A stretch of 64,000 nt of DNA, taken from positions 492,501-556,500 of the forward strand of contig WPIO01000085.1 in assembly GCA_009760855.2 (NCBI GenBank), in the 5' to 3' direction. The notes under the pieces are model-generated. The model saw only the letters and a list, made by a program, of their open reading frames with translations, had not been told where the DNA came from and ran no database searches. The translations under genes were made by a program, and so were the position numbers. Below are positions 49,392-61,560 of the stretch, one piece after another. The DNA comes from Cristatella mucedo. Taxonomy: Eukaryota; Bryozoa; Phylactolaemata; Cristatellidae. Each line of letters begins with the position of its first letter. Positions within the stretch are counted from its first letter, which is position 1.

Positions 49392-51560
49392 GAGCCTAGA
49401 TTGTGCTTGGAAATCACATTGGCAAGAGGGACAGAGCATAAGCCGTGAAAAGAACGGGACCAAGCACGGAGCCCTGAGGTACCCCATACGTCAGAGGTTT
49501 CTCGGATGATCTTTGTCCATTCACATCAATACTCTGGAGTCTCCCACTGAGATAGGACCTGAACCATTGCAGAGCAGTGCCAGGCCAAGTTGCCAGGCCA
49601 GGTTGCCAGTTGCCCAGGCGACATTTGAGGCGCTCAAGAAGGACTCGGTGATCGATAGTATCAAAAGCTGCAGAAAGATCGAGCAAAACAAGCAGAGAAG
49701 CTCTACCCAAGTCTGCATTCCTAAATAGATTGTTATACACCCGAAGCGATGCTGACTCTGTGGAGTGATTAGCTCTCAAACCAGTTTGGAACTTACTAGC
49801 AAGGTTTAAAATTTCAATGTATGAGTTCAGCTGGTCTGCCACGACTCGTTCCAGTGTCTTTGGTAGGAATTGTAGAAGGGAGACCGGGTGGTAGTTGCTC
49901 AAGTTCTAATGGTCTCGTGTTGCTTTCTTGAGAATTGGCCTGACTGCAGCCTTTTTGAAAGTCACTAGAACGTGATCTGAGCCTAATGACATATTAATTA
50001 TGGTAGATATGCATGGCAGCAACAGATCATTGTATCGTTGAAGCAGGACAGTGGGAACGGGATCCATTGGACTAGTTGTCTTCTTTGATTTTGGGATATG
50101 AACTTTAGGACGATGTCACTAGTGACCCCTTTGAATGTAGACATTGAGGTGCAGCCAGGAATCGGGGGACAGCATTTTGGGGGGTTGCTACCATCTTAGG
50201 AATGGACTCCCTGATCTATTGTCTATTTTCTTGACAAAGAAGCTAGTGAAGCGATCGGCTAGATCATCACATGGATTTACTAGGTAAGGAGCTAACCTGA
50301 GAACGGTTAAGGAGATATATGGTTGATCTTAGAGATCGGCATATTTGTTATTGTGCATCTGTAATTCAACGATGTTTTTATGGAAGCTAGACTTGGCCTT
50401 TGCTAGGATCGATCGGTATGACTCACAGTAGTCCTCGTATGCCTTTCGATGGATAGTCAGTCCTGCTCTTATGTATACTTTTTCAAGCTTTATCTTAATA
50501 GAGTGGCTAGTTTAATCTCTGCGGTGGCCATTGACCGTCTGAGCGACGGCGCACAGTGCACCATCGCTCAGACGGTGCAAACTCGTCGAGCATGTCAGCT
50601 ATTGTCGTGTTGTAGCAATGATGACAAGTCGGAAGGAGGACTGAGCAGCAAAAGTGAAGCAGATATTCCCGTACGGACAGCGACGATGTCAAGAAACATG
50701 AAGTTCCACGATTCATAGGCGACTTTGGATGAGGAGGAGGAGGAGGGCACACATTGTAGACTGAGTGAGATCTGCATGTGGTCAGGATAAGAAGAATTTG
50801 ATAATAATTGGTGATGACAAAGTGCAGTTGTATGAGAAAATTTAGTCGAGTGTGTTGCCCTTGATGTGAGTAGGACCATGCACGTGAGCCACAAGAGACA
50901 CCGAGTCAGTCAGTGCATGCAATTCAGTGCTAAAGGCTTCGGATAAGCTATCAAAATGAATGTTTAAATCGCCCAAAATGCGGAAATATTGATTTCTTGC
51001 ACACACAGAATCGAAATAAGATCGGAGAATTCTGAGATAAAGCAGGACTTGGTACCAGGTGGGCGATAGACAACTGCTACCAACGGTAGATTGTTTTCAG
51101 ATAAAATCGTGACAATAGATACGAAAGACTGCTTCGAAGGTAGTGCAAATGGCTTGAATTCAAATTTCGAGCCCATAATAAAAATAACTCCGCCTCTAGT
51201 TTTGATAGATCTAGGGGTGTGAAAGAAGGAGAAACCAGTCGGGGTAGCAACTTTCATTGTCGGGCACTTTACGACTTTAGCTAAGTTTCAGTCAAGGCGA
51301 GCAGGTCAAGATCTCTTTCATAAATAAGGTCGCTTATTACTACGGGTCTATTTCACATTGAATGAGGATTCCAAAGACAAGCGCTAAGTTGGGCCACCGG
51401 AGTTATAGCAGGCCTGGTGACCGCTAAGTTTCAGAGATTCACAGTGAAGCTTGAGGGGAAACGTGCTGAGCGATGTTCGAGACGATGCTGCTAGGAATAT
51501 CAAACGAGCGGCGTCTCAGCTCGCAGCCTAAACGAGCTGTGGCGGCTCCAGGGCGCTTTT
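49392..51560 (-). mobile_element. LINE with endonuclease and N-terminal RT parts
   Basis: The minus strand encodes endonuclease pieces (51257-50964: KTRGGVIFIMGSK, VAVVYRPPGTK, FISEFSDLISIL). After a decayed stretch comes the RT N-terminus (49902-49414: SNYHPVSLLQFLPKTLERVV, LLVLLDLSAAFDTIDHR = motif A, SYLSGRLQSIDVNG, GVPQGSVLGPVLF = motif B). It stops just before the YADD motif, so it is truncated at the end where other copies are complete. Together with 18019-19182 it covers most of the element's second ORF. An imperfect hairpin (CCGTCTGAGCGA and complement) at 50539-50576 lies between EN and RT. Confidence 0.85.
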
Positions 51561-51689
51561 CTTTTGTTAACGCATAATGTACAAATCTCAGCAACAGCAA
51601 TAGCATCTAGGAATGCATTTGAACTACGATAATGAACCAATAATAGGTACGCACGATCAAAACTAACAAGCAGGTTATAAAACTTGGAA

Positions 51690-52135
51690 TAATATAATAA
51701 TGCATTTGATTTATCGCAGCCTCAGAGAACTCAATCTATTTCTAGGCACTTTACATCTGATGCAAAGGAAGCCCGGTCAAATGGTTAGTGGTAGCATGCT
51801 CAATAAACAACAGGAATAACATGATTAGGGGTGACATGCGCAGGCTCAGCATGCAGGTTTCATCGGTGGTAGCATGCACAGTATCAGCACGCATAAGCAC
51901 ATAAAGGACGCATCACAGGGACCCGCTAAATGCTGTCAGAAATAGATGCGTTTTTAGTTTCTTTTAAAATTTGGAAAAGTCAGAAGATGTCGTGACGCAA
52001 GTCGGAAGTGAGTTCCCGGCTTTGTGATCATGCACGGTCTCCAAAGAATTTGAGATGTGTATGAGGTATGGGTTAACAGTTAGATTCCGAAAAGCTGGTG
52101 GTACGATGCTTAGTCTGTTGGGGGTAGTTACTAGC
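51690..52135 (-). mobile_element. LINE 3' end
   Basis: The minus strand has the hairpin at 51707-51750, the 3'UTR and a decayed coding end up to 52135. The (ATT) tail is reduced to ATTATTATATT. Confidence 0.8.
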
Positions 52136-52394
52136 TGCGGAGGGGGGGGGGATATCTAACGCTGCGTGGGAAACCCAGCAACCAGGATCGATAAGCGTTT
52201 AGATGTCCACACGCGCGTAATTTTTTACGCCCTACGGTCAACAAATAAATAAATAAGCTTTAAACAGGTCTTAGCTGCATCGGTTTGTGTGTACGATGTT
52301 CGCAAGAGCTTCGGTTTTCGAAAGGATTCTGCAACGGTCTAGGAACGCTGTAAGCGCGCAGCGTAAAGATCTTCCGAGGGACCTCTGAAATCTT

Positions 52395-53020
52395 CTGTGG
52401 TACCTCATGGATCTGCGCTTGATCCCATTCTTTTCCCGGTTTATACTCTCCCTCTGGTGGATTTAATTGCCAGGCATAACCTCGGCTTTCACTTCTATGT
52501 AGATGACACTCAGCTGTACCTTCGCTTTGATCCCTCCCAGCCTTCGAGCACCTCGAATTCTATCAACTCACTTGCTGCATGCATTGATGACATCCGCACA
52601 TGGATGGCAGCAAATTTTCTTAAATTAAATGGTGATAAGACTAACTTGTTGTGGGCAAACCAAGTGTGATTCAGAAATTGGAAAGGCTAATGCTCAAAAT
52701 CGGCTCTGCCAGCATATCTCCTGTTGAATCTGCACGAAATCTATGTGTCATGTTCCAAAGTGGCCTTTCGTTAGACGACAATATTAGATCCACAATCAAG
52801 TCTCCCTACTTTTCGTGCTGACACTGTTGCATGCTGCCACTAACCATACTTGCATGCTGACCCTGTGCATATCACCCCTTTACAATGTTTTGCTTGTTAT
52901 CATTGAGCTTGCTACCGCAAACCATTCGATCGTGCTTCCTTTGCATCAAATGTAAAGCGCTGTGAAAGAGATTGAGTTCTCTGATGGCTCTATATAAAAT
53001 GCATTATTACGATCATTATT
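52395..53020 (+). mobile_element. LINE RT fragment with deleted middle and 3' tail
   Basis: VPHGSALDPILF, FYVDDTQLYLRF (the catalytic YADD is YVDD here) and NFLKLNGDKTN are followed by a jump to the 3'UTR at about 52810, hairpin AAAGCGCTG...GGCTCTAT and a tail. Internal deletion plus stops make it dead. Confidence 0.85.
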
Positions 53021-54090
53021 CTTAATAATACATCCGTTGCAGCGCCGTCAGCTCTCGCCTGTCTTTCCTTTGCAGCACAGGTGAAGTGCCTAGAATGTTG
53101 ACTTTTTTACCATTTAATCAGTATTATTCATAATATTATCATCATCGTGTACGTGACGAGTCTCCACCAGCGTCCGACGCGCACGCGGCTGAGGTAAAAC
53201 CATTGCGCGGCCGCTCTCAGCACGCTTGCAACTCGGCGCCCGTAACACGTGTCCTCGGATCGACGGGTTGCTGTCTGCTTCCTCGCGCTCAAGGCGTCTT
53301 TCGGCGTAGCCAACTGTCGCGCGAGTGAGCGAGCGACGCCTCGCCGCCGCCTCCGCCGCTCGGCGACGTCGTCTGAACTGCTACGTCGGTGGCGAGGCAT
53401 TCCGAGTCTAATTAGCCGCGGTCGTCGGCCGTGGCGTTGGCCCGTTCGTGTCACAACTAATCGCTAGCAGCGTAGCAGCCTCGGCCGCTCGCGTAAACAG
53501 TCGGGCGCCCTATCGAGCCGCAGTAGGACCGGCAATTGTGCAAGCATCGACAGCGAATCAATTAGCGAACGTCTTTCTGTCTCGACTTCAATCCCTGTCA
53601 GTCGCTATCGTCGTTCCGACGGCCATCGACGGCCATCTCTTGCTCCGGTCTGAACCGGTCTGAAATGTATCTGCTCGCGCCAATCCGATTTGAATTGCAA
53701 GCCTTGACAGGGAATCCATTATTGACACGGGTTGGATTGCGACAGGACCAGGCAACCGGTTCCTGAGTTGTTATGATTTGGAGACGCGCGTGTGCGCCAC
53801 GATCGACGTTTAGATGGTATAATAAAAAGTCCAAGCAAAGGCCACGCTACAGGAATTAAATATATATCAAATCTAGATCTGTGTCGTCCTGCTGTGCCCC
53901 AAGAACACAGCATAATCTGTCTGTGGGCGCCAGTCATGGAACTGCTCAGTAGGTGACGCTCTCTAGCGGACAGCTATCGCTCGGTCGTGTAGGATTCCCG
54001 CGTCCTTAGCTGACAGCGGCGGCGCTCTTTCGGACGAGGAGGAACGAGTGCCACTCACTTCGGATTTGCCTCATCTGTACGCTCTGGCAA
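53021..54090. other. Mixed unique DNA
   Basis: A further LINE-tail-like relic occurs at 53070-53145. The CpG-rich part 53160-53470 has overlapping Arg-rich frames on both strands with no domain. No gene supported. Confidence 0.3.
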
Positions 54091-54094
54091 TTCA

Positions 54095-54170
54095 CTTCGT
54101 CTCTGTTCTGCGTAAATATAAAGTACCCAGAAAAAAGATCCCCTTCTCTTCAAGCGCTGTAAGATGTTGC
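54095..54170 (+). mobile_element. Decayed LINE 3' tail
   Basis: TCTGCGTAAATATAAAGTACC, AGAAAAAAGATCCCC and CAAGCGCTGTAAG keep the hairpin order. Confidence 0.5.
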
Positions 54171-54439
54171 ACTTTTCATGTTAGCGTTACAACAGCTGCA
54201 GCTGCAACTGCACGATTACGCCACGGAGTCGCTCGTTCGAGTCCAGCGCATGAATGTGAGCGAAAGGCTCGAAGCTTCGAGGGATTCGACCAATCGCCGC
54301 GAGCCGAGGGCCGACCAATCGCCGCGTCGCTCTCTCCGAGGGCCGGCGGCCTACGACCGACCTTGGCTTGTTGAAGGAGTAACTTTCATTCGCTCCTGGA
54401 GCGAACGCGCGGAAACGTGCGTCGAACGCGCGGCTCTTC

Positions 54440-54520
54440 GTTCAGTCGATAGATCGATATCGATAGAATCTTCGTTCAGTCGATAGATCGATATCGATAG
54501 AATCTTCGTTCAGTCAATAG
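54440..54520. repeat. 34-bp tandem repeat with TATCGATA
   Basis: Two full and one partial unit; each full unit contains GATCGATATCGATAG. TATCGATA matches the DRE core known from Drosophila; whether it works here is unknown. Confidence 0.7.
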
Positions 54521-55935
54521 AAGGCGCGCTCGTTCTCAGTCGCAGGGGGGGACATTTGGCGCGACTCCTGGTCGGAAGGGGTCGGGACGCATTGGCGAGG
54601 AGCCGATTTCAGAGAGGGGGCATTTCAGAACATTTCCGGGCGAGAGCACATTTCGGTGCGACTGCATTACCGCCCAGCTACGTCGCGGATCGGTGACGGA
54701 CTACCGTTTGACACTCGCAGCAAAAGATTAGCCCTGGGTGACGTGGTTTTTTCTGTCAATTTAACGACTGTCGCTGACTGCAGATCGGCGATCCGGCGCA
54801 GTCTGAGATCATGCCATCAAATTTGCTCGAACCTTGGCGGCTTCTCCTATTTATAGAAGTCTGTGCAGTTGCAAAAAATGACAGACTGACTTGTGGATGT
54901 CGGCGCTGTGGCATTGACACATTTGAGACCAAAAGAAGTGGGGCACGCACTAGGTCCAACCGTCACTTGGACCGGTATGTCACGCCGCCCGATTGCCTTA
55001 CTTGCAATGAAGCAACAAGACAACTAATAAGACAACTCGGGCTGGCTGCCTGACTGCCGCTGGCTGGCTGGCTGCCCGCTTGACTTTGACTGTCTCAAAT
55101 ACTTGGACCGCTTAGGGGAGCCGAAGGCGATAGCAGGTTCTAATCTGCAGCAGATGTCGGCGGGCCTAATCGCGACTCCGGGTGGCTAATTTGACGCAGA
55201 ACAAGAGTCCGGGCTCGGTACACGCAGGTGCAAATAACAAATAACACAAATAGCAAGAAGCCCAAACAACAAGTGCTGCTTGGATCGATGTTCATAAGCT
55301 GACTAGTTCAGTCCCCTGATGGTGGGAGGGGTGTCAAGGACACCGGAGCCTAGGCTAATAATAATGCGCTGGCTCACTCGCAAACGAACTTGCTTATCGC
55401 TGCAAAGCTTGCATTCGTTCGCTTCTGCCCATCAGACCCGCCGTGCGATCTTGTACTTGAACTAATGTTTTCAATCGTCTCGTTGGTATGTATCAGGAAC
55501 GGAAATCATGCAATAACGCACCATGCGTTCGCTCGCACTCCAAGCCAAGTCGTTCATCCGAAAATGGCGAATGTTTAGCGAACCAGTTGGAGGTCAGCAG
55601 TTGAAGGTTGGAGGTCAGCAGTTGGTTGGAGGCCGCCGGTTTCGCCAGCCAACAGGCCTCCTCGAAGCGAGTAGAGTAGGGCCTTCGAAGCTTGGCCAGG
55701 CTTCGCCGCCGCGACCAGCCCAGCCGATGCACCCGCTCGAGGCAGACTTTGCTTGGGCAATGAGGCAACTAGGTGCCACTGGGCAGTGGTGCCCCACCCG
55801 TGCCTACAAAAGAGGTGTCATCATCGACGAACAACAAAGGTCGTTCTTGCAGATTTGGATTGCATACATCTTTCTCATACCCTTTATGCTGGCGTTATTG
55901 TGAATGAAGATAAACGTGTTCACGTGTCCTTGAAT
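54521..55935. other. Unique DNA, no secure gene
   Basis: The plus-strand frame 54811-55053 encodes a C/H-rich segment (LTCGCRRCGIDTFETKRSG..., PPDCLTCNEATRQ) of unknown nature. The frame 55523-55903 ends in a hydrophobic IAYIFLIPFMLALL. Neither has splice or domain support, and both may be chance. Confidence 0.25.
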
Positions 55936-55937
55936 GC

Positions 55938-55941
55938 ACAC

Positions 55942-55987
<46 letters not shown>

Positions 55988-56140
55988 ATGCATGAGTGCA
56001 TGCGCGTGCGTCTGCGTGTGTGTGTGTGCGTGCGTGCGTGTATCTGTGGATGTGTGTGTCTGTCTGTGTGAGAGTGCACGCATGTGAACGTGTGTGCATG
56101 CGAATGCACACATGCTCGCGCGTGTGTGTATGGAGGGGAT
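55938..56140. repeat. (GT)n-rich microsatellite
   Basis: Pure GT run 55944-55986, then GTGC/GTCT-rich variants. Confidence 0.95.
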
Positions 56141-56252
56141 TGGGGCTGGGTTGTTTGAATGGGGCGTGAGTGTGTGTGCGTTTGTGTGCACGTGCGTCTG
56201 TGACACTTCTCTAGCGAAATTCGCGAGTGGTTGAACCCGGAAGTAGTGATGC

Positions 56253-56332
56253 GAAACCTGGTTAGGCTCAGAGGTTACGATGCTCGCCTTTTTTACGGCA
56301 GAGATCGTGGGCTCGAGCCCTGCACATTTTCG
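56253..56332 (+). mobile_element. tRNA-like SINE head, diverged
   Basis: TGGTTAGGCTCAGAGG looks like an A-box region and GGGCTCGAGCCCTGC a B box. Body not recognised. Confidence 0.5.
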
Positions 56333-56461
56333 CATGTGCACTTGTGAAGCAACTGTGTATATGCACACACCTAAGTCACGCCGTGGTCGGCCTCGCACCC
56401 GCGGCTGCTGCTCCGGCAGGACATGGGCATTGGGTTGCTAGGCTGAGCCGGCAAATCGGAT

Positions 56462-56545
56462 AACAATAATAATAATAATAATGCACTTGATAAAGCGCCC
56501 TCAGAGAACTCAATCTCTCTCTAGGCGCTTTACATTTGCTGCTAA
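56462..56545 (-). mobile_element. LINE 3' tail with intact hairpin
   Basis: (AAT)n then GATAAAGCGCC...GGCGCTTTAC on the plus strand, i.e. the terminal hairpin read on minus. Confidence 0.8.
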
Positions 56546-56554
56546 GGGAATCGC

Positions 56555-56632
56555 CCGACCTCCGACCGGATGATCGCCCGACCTCTGACCTCCGACAGGA
56601 TGATCGCCCGACCTCTGACCTCCGACCGACGG
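56555..56632. repeat. Short tandem repeat, unit about 33 nt
   Basis: Units of GATGATCGCCCGACCTCTGA and CCTCCGAC; each full unit carries TGACCT. Confidence 0.7.
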
Positions 56633-56735
56633 CACCGAGCAGCTTCGGAGGAGCGGCAGCTGCTGAGGTGCCACGGCTGCCTGTCCTATCGGTAAGCTTC
56701 GCCTCCTCCTCGTCGCTCGCTCCGCTGGCAGTCCG

Positions 56736-56796
56736 AGGTCAGTCCGAGGTCAGTCCGAGGTCAGTCCGAGGTCAGTCTGCGGTCAGTCCGAGGTCC
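56736..56796. promoter_or_regulatory. Tandem DR5 array of nuclear-receptor half-sites
   Basis: AGGTCA at 56736, 56747, 56758 and 56769, then CGGTCA at 56780 and AGGTCC at 56791. Each is separated by 5 nt (mostly GTCCG), i.e. an 11-bp tandem repeat that makes consecutive DR5 elements, the spacing preferred by RAR-RXR heterodimers in animals. Function not shown. Confidence 0.5.
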
Positions 56797-56799
56797 GAA

Positions 56800-57885
56800 C
56801 TCGCGCCGACCCTTCGATCAAATATGAGAGCAGACGTTCTGGTGGCCCCCTGGTGGCCCCCCTCGTTCTACTCTGGGCCTGACCGGTCTAGTTCTATTCG
56901 CCCACTCCTACTGGTCAAGTCCTGCTAGTACTGGTGGTCCAGTCTATGGCCCAACTGGTCCATTGGTCGCATTGCTCGGGTCAATCACATGACATTGGAA
57001 TGCTTACTGATTGAATTGGGGGGCCTAAGACAGTATGCCTTTAAAGTGGCAGACTCCGTGGCAGATGAATCACAGAATCGTGGAATGCCCAGCAATGTCT
57101 GTCTCTGCGCTGGCTTCCCTCTGTCATGTGCCCGATGACAGATGGAATGCCCCTGTTGTGCCCCTAGAATGTGCAGGTATTGCAGCAGCTGGCAACAGCT
57201 GCCCACAGCAGCAGCAACAGTGGCAATGATATCGTCGACATCCGGTAGTGAGTGGGAGGTGGGGAGGGAAAGGGCGGTTCTGGGTGGGGGGCAGGTGTAG
57301 GCAGCAGCTGCTTGCTCGGGTTTGGTTTTGGTTTCAGCGTTCACACTAATCAGTGGAGGCAGAGAGGCAGATCATCCATCTTACACGAGACATTGGCCTT
57401 GCACATCATGCATCCCAAGCCTATTGTCCTGAGCCACGTGACATCAAATGGCATCAGAGCCACTTGAGCATATTTCGGATTACAGGACATAAGCCACTTA
57501 GCCATCACCTGGCCACCTGTCTGAATCACTCCACTTCCACGGGCTTGAAAGTAGCAGGAGTACTGCCACCCTCAATAACCTGCGTCTGCCTTCTTCACTG
57601 CCATTTGTACAGTGAAGGCCATTAGCTAATCAAACAGCTGATCAAACGGTCTCAGTCTCAAATAGGGCAGACGAGCGTTAACGCTATCATCAGCAGCAGC
57701 TTTCGGTGGACAGTTAAGGATGGCTTCCTGCAGAAGTCAAACCCACTACCTCAGGTCACCAGGTCACGAGGCGAAAGCACTATTACCCTGAGGTTAAGAC
57801 ATATAAATGGTCACTACCCAACACTACAGCCATTAATTCCTCGTGCGTCATAACGATCAACCGAGCTAGTTTCCAATGGAGAATG
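56800..57885. other. Unique DNA, no supported gene
   Basis: Open frames exist on both strands (56985-57344 minus, 57353-57625 plus) without domains or paired splice sites. A tRNA-like SINE relic may lie at 57725-57800 (minus). Confidence 0.3.
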
Positions 57886-57889
57886 GGGA

Positions 57890-57999
57890 GAGGGACAGAC
57901 AGACAGACAGATAGACAGATGGACAGAAGCAGGGAGACAGAGAGACACAGAGGGATGTGGAGAAAGACAGGGAGAGACATAGAGGCAGAGAGAGACAGG

Positions 58000-58096
<97 letters not shown>

Positions 58097-58130
58097 AGAG
58101 ATAGAGAGATAGAGAGATAGAGATAGAGAT
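57890..58130. repeat. (GA)n microsatellite with CAGA and ATAG variants
   Basis: Core GA run 58003-58095. Confidence 0.95.
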
Positions 58131-58870
58131 ACAGCGAGGGTCACAGGGAGGGTGATGACAGAGAGGGACAGCATTGCATACACGATGCTTGCATGACGAT
58201 GATGGTGTGATGACTGCAGCCTGGTCATAACGTTTTTGCGGTAGGCACTGCCTCGACCGAGCAAGCATGGGTTTGGCTGTGCCAAAGTTGACTGGTCGCA
58301 ATAACTGATGTGCTGTAATTCTGTGATTGCATGAGTCACTCTGATTGTGTGAGCCGCTAGCTGCTCGGACTCGAACTGACCAGCCCGAGCTCCTCGAATG
58401 ACCGGCCAGCCAATGAAATGCCCGGATCAAATGCAGCAGCTGCTGCTGCTGCTGCCGGTATGCAGTCGTCTTATTCAATCGGAGGCCGATCTGGCATGTC
58501 TGTGCTGTCGGATTACATGCTCCTGCTCCACTTACACGATCGTTTGGCCTCTGTTTGGCCGATTCTGGTCAAGCACGCTCTGGTCTGCCGATCCCTGCAA
58601 CTTCTCGGATGCGTGGAGCGGCCGTCGTGTAAGTGGTGCTCAGGGAGGAGCAGGAATGCAAGTTATTTCTGGCCTCTCTGACAAAGTGCCCTGCTGTGGA
58701 AGCTCAGATTACTAAATTCTTCTTCACTCCTTCTCTCCATCACCAGGTAGAGGAGCATGTGGTGATAGAATTGCAACTACAGCTGAATGCTTTCTAGCTT
58801 ACCCCATGGTCTGCACCCGTGATTGGCTGCTGCAGTCGCATACAGTGCTGCAGCATGCTCCTTCACACAC
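58131..58870. other. Unique DNA, one weak exon candidate
   Basis: A plus-strand frame near 58460-58630 (YMLLLHLHDRLASVWPILVK) runs to a donor GTCGT|GTAAGT at 58630/58631. A second GTAAGTGG occurs on the minus strand at about 58530. No matching partner exons found. Confidence 0.2.
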
Positions 58871-58871
58871 A

Positions 58872-59276
<405 letters not shown>

Positions 59277-59278
<2 letters not shown>

Positions 59279-60090
59279 GCTGTCGCATATGTATGGCTGC
59301 AGAGGCACAAGCGTTCAGGCGAAATCGACAGTCGATGGCTGGAACCCACACGTCAGGGTCAACATTGAAGATCCGATACAGACCTGGCACTTATCATGCC
59401 CACGTTCTTGCTGAGATCGGGCTGCAGCCACAAGGTTCTAGGTTGCAGGCACAAGTGGCCACATGGCCGGCCCACTTTTTTGGAGCTTGGTGAATCATTG
59501 CCATGGATATATCACTTGCTATGCACAGCTACTCCTCAAGCAGATCCATTGACCAACATCCTTTGGTGCCCTTTGCCCTTTGGCACGACTTGCCGAAGTT
59601 AAAGAATGAAAGAACGAAACGATAGCTTGCTGCCTCATGTTGGTAGTGGATGCCTCGTGGTTACAATGCACTTTGGGCTGCGTCATGTGCAACCTAGAAG
59701 AAGCTGCTGCCACTGCTGCCACGCGTTGCTGCCCACTGCTTTTCGCTGCTTCGCTAGGGATGCTGCTGCAGTGTAACACTCTGCTGGGGATTGAGCACCC
59801 GTTTCCGGTCATCGAAGGAGAGCGGTTGCTGCCAGCTGCCTGCCACGTGACAGCCTGAGAATAATCAGGCGATATATAATTCCATTCCAAACGTGAGGTG
59901 GAACACACGGACGGCGTCACTGTCCAGCAGCTGGCCCGCACGTGACGAATCATTAGGGTCACGTGGGTCACTTGTTGCATAAGCACCGCCCGAAGCTGCC
60001 GCCTTGCTGCTGAACGATAACAAACCAAGGCGCACTGTTGGCTAGCCTCCTAAAGTAAGGATTAACCAAGCTAGGGTATTTTAGTTTGAA
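59277..60090. other. Unique DNA, no supported gene
   Basis: The 169-codon minus-strand frame 59519-60028 and the 73-codon plus-strand frame 59637-59858 overlap and have no recognisable domain. Confidence 0.3.
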
Positions 60091-60105
60091 GTTCAATGAC
60101 CCAGG

Positions 60106-60246
60106 ATGTGTGCCCCGGTCATCTTCGTCGTCTTCTCTCCCGTCGTCCTCTTCGTTCGTCGTCCGTCTTCTTCTTGGGCTTCAAAGACGGCTCCGCCGGC
60201 AGCAAGCTTCGAGTCGTGCTTCGAGCCGATGGGTGGTGCGTCCTAT
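60106..60246 (+). CDS. Candidate first exon with hydrophobic N-terminus
   Basis: The ATG at 60106 opens 47 codons (MCAPVIFVVFSPVVLFVRRP..., ending EPMGGASY) up to a donor TCCTAT|GTAAGT in phase 0. The first 18 residues could be a signal peptide. No downstream exon found, and another frame is also open. Confidence 0.25.
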
Positions 60247-60479
60247 GTAAGTGGCAAGCGGCAGCAGCGATCTGCGCATGCCTGCTGCCCCTTGCACTTT
60301 GCACTTTGCACTTTGCCCTTGCTTTGCCCTTGCACAGGCTGAGGCCGCCAGCAAACCGCTTGGCAGCTGCTCGCTCACTCAGTCGTCACGAACCAAAATT
60401 GGCAACGCACATTCAGCCTGCAATCTTTAAGCGAACGCCGGGTGACTGGCAGCCGCTCCTAGGGACTGGAAAACTTTCT

Positions 60480-60700
60480 AATCTATCAATTTTTTTTAAT
60501 CAGTTTAATTCTGCCATATTCTCATCCATTCTAATTTAGTCTATCAGTTTAATTTAATCTAATTTATTTTATTTTATTTTATTTCATATCTTATAAAAAT
60601 ACAATGTGTGATATAATATATCATAAGTTAAAATAGTATAGTTTTAATCAGTTTAATTTAATCTAATTTAATTTAATCTATCAATTTCAACTTTTCAATC
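60480..60700. repeat. AT-rich (TTTAATCTAA)-type simple repeat
   Basis: Repeated AGTTTAATTTAATCTAATTT units, AT-rich. Confidence 0.8.
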
Positions 60701-60993
60701 TGTCAAGAGTCTCGCGAGGTCTCACTGGTCTTCGCCTGACAGACAAAGGTGCTGCAGGCACGATCTCTCTCTAGTCGGCCGTTGCGTTGAGAAGGCGGCA
60801 ACTGATGGTAAAATCCTGTTCGAAAACCGGAGCCGAAGCACGGCAGTGACCGCAGCAGAGCAGTAGCCGGTGACTAGCGAGCACGACCTTGGGAGGGCAG
60901 CCGAGCAGTCGTCTGTCAGCTCCGGTCTGGTTCAGTCCGGCCGAAGAAAAGGATCCAGGATCCAGGGCTGAAAGTTGGAGCTCGTGTGCGTGC

Positions 60994-61084
60994 AGGTCAT
61001 CGCCAGGTCACAGGTCATCAGGCTACAGGTCATCATCGCCAGGTCACAGGTCGCCGTTCGTGCAGGTCATCAGACTACAGGTCT
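60994..61084. promoter_or_regulatory. Cluster of AGGTCA half-sites (DR5, DR1)
   Basis: AGGTCA at 60994, 61005 (spacing 5), 61012 (spacing 1), 61027, 61041 and 61064, plus AGGTCG at 61048 (spacing 1 from 61041) and AGGTCT at 61079. DR5 and DR1 are known binding arrangements for RXR-type and HNF4-type receptors. The segment is partly an internal duplication (CATCGCCAGGTCACAGGTC twice). Confidence 0.5.
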
Positions 61085-61394
61085 GGCTGAGCTCGTTGGC
61101 ATAGAAGGAGTGGAAGTAGGAAGGAGTGACTCCGTAAGGCTGCAGCCATCGAATTCTATGAGCTGCCTGCAAAGCCACGCAGGAGCTAGTGACCGCGATG
61201 GCCCACCCTAGCCAGCGAGAACATGAATGAATGGGTCCGCTGTCCTTCTCCGGCGACTTCCCTCCCCCCATCCTGGAGTAGGAAGCTTTCATATATAGAG
61301 AGTACCGTGGACCTATACGTACTGATTAGTACGGTAATGATTATGCATATTTGTATGTATGTTTGTATGTATGTATTTATATATATATATATAT

Positions 61395-61560
61395 AATTCA
61401 TTTGTATAGCATCATAAGAGAACCTAGTCTCTATCCAGGGCTTCACATATGCCACAGGGCTTGAGTCCATGAACCTAGTCAGCGAATGCATTCACCTTAA
61501 CCTCGGTCGTTAAAGGTGAGCACCTTAACCCCGAGTGGCATTCCCAATTCTGTAGCAATC
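61395..61560 (-). mobile_element. Possible diverged SINE/LINE-tail hybrid relic
   Basis: ATTTGTATAGCATCATAAGAG resembles family tail sequence, and AACCTCGGTCG with flanking inverted copies resembles the SINE hairpin. Weak. Confidence 0.3.

Noticed and set aside
55523-55903. 126-codon frame ending in a hydrophobic segment
   Set aside because: Contains short direct repeats (GGTCAGCAGTTG) and no splice sites or known domain; could be chance.
59519-60028. 169-codon minus-strand frame
   Set aside because: No domain or splice support, and an overlapping plus-strand frame is just as good.
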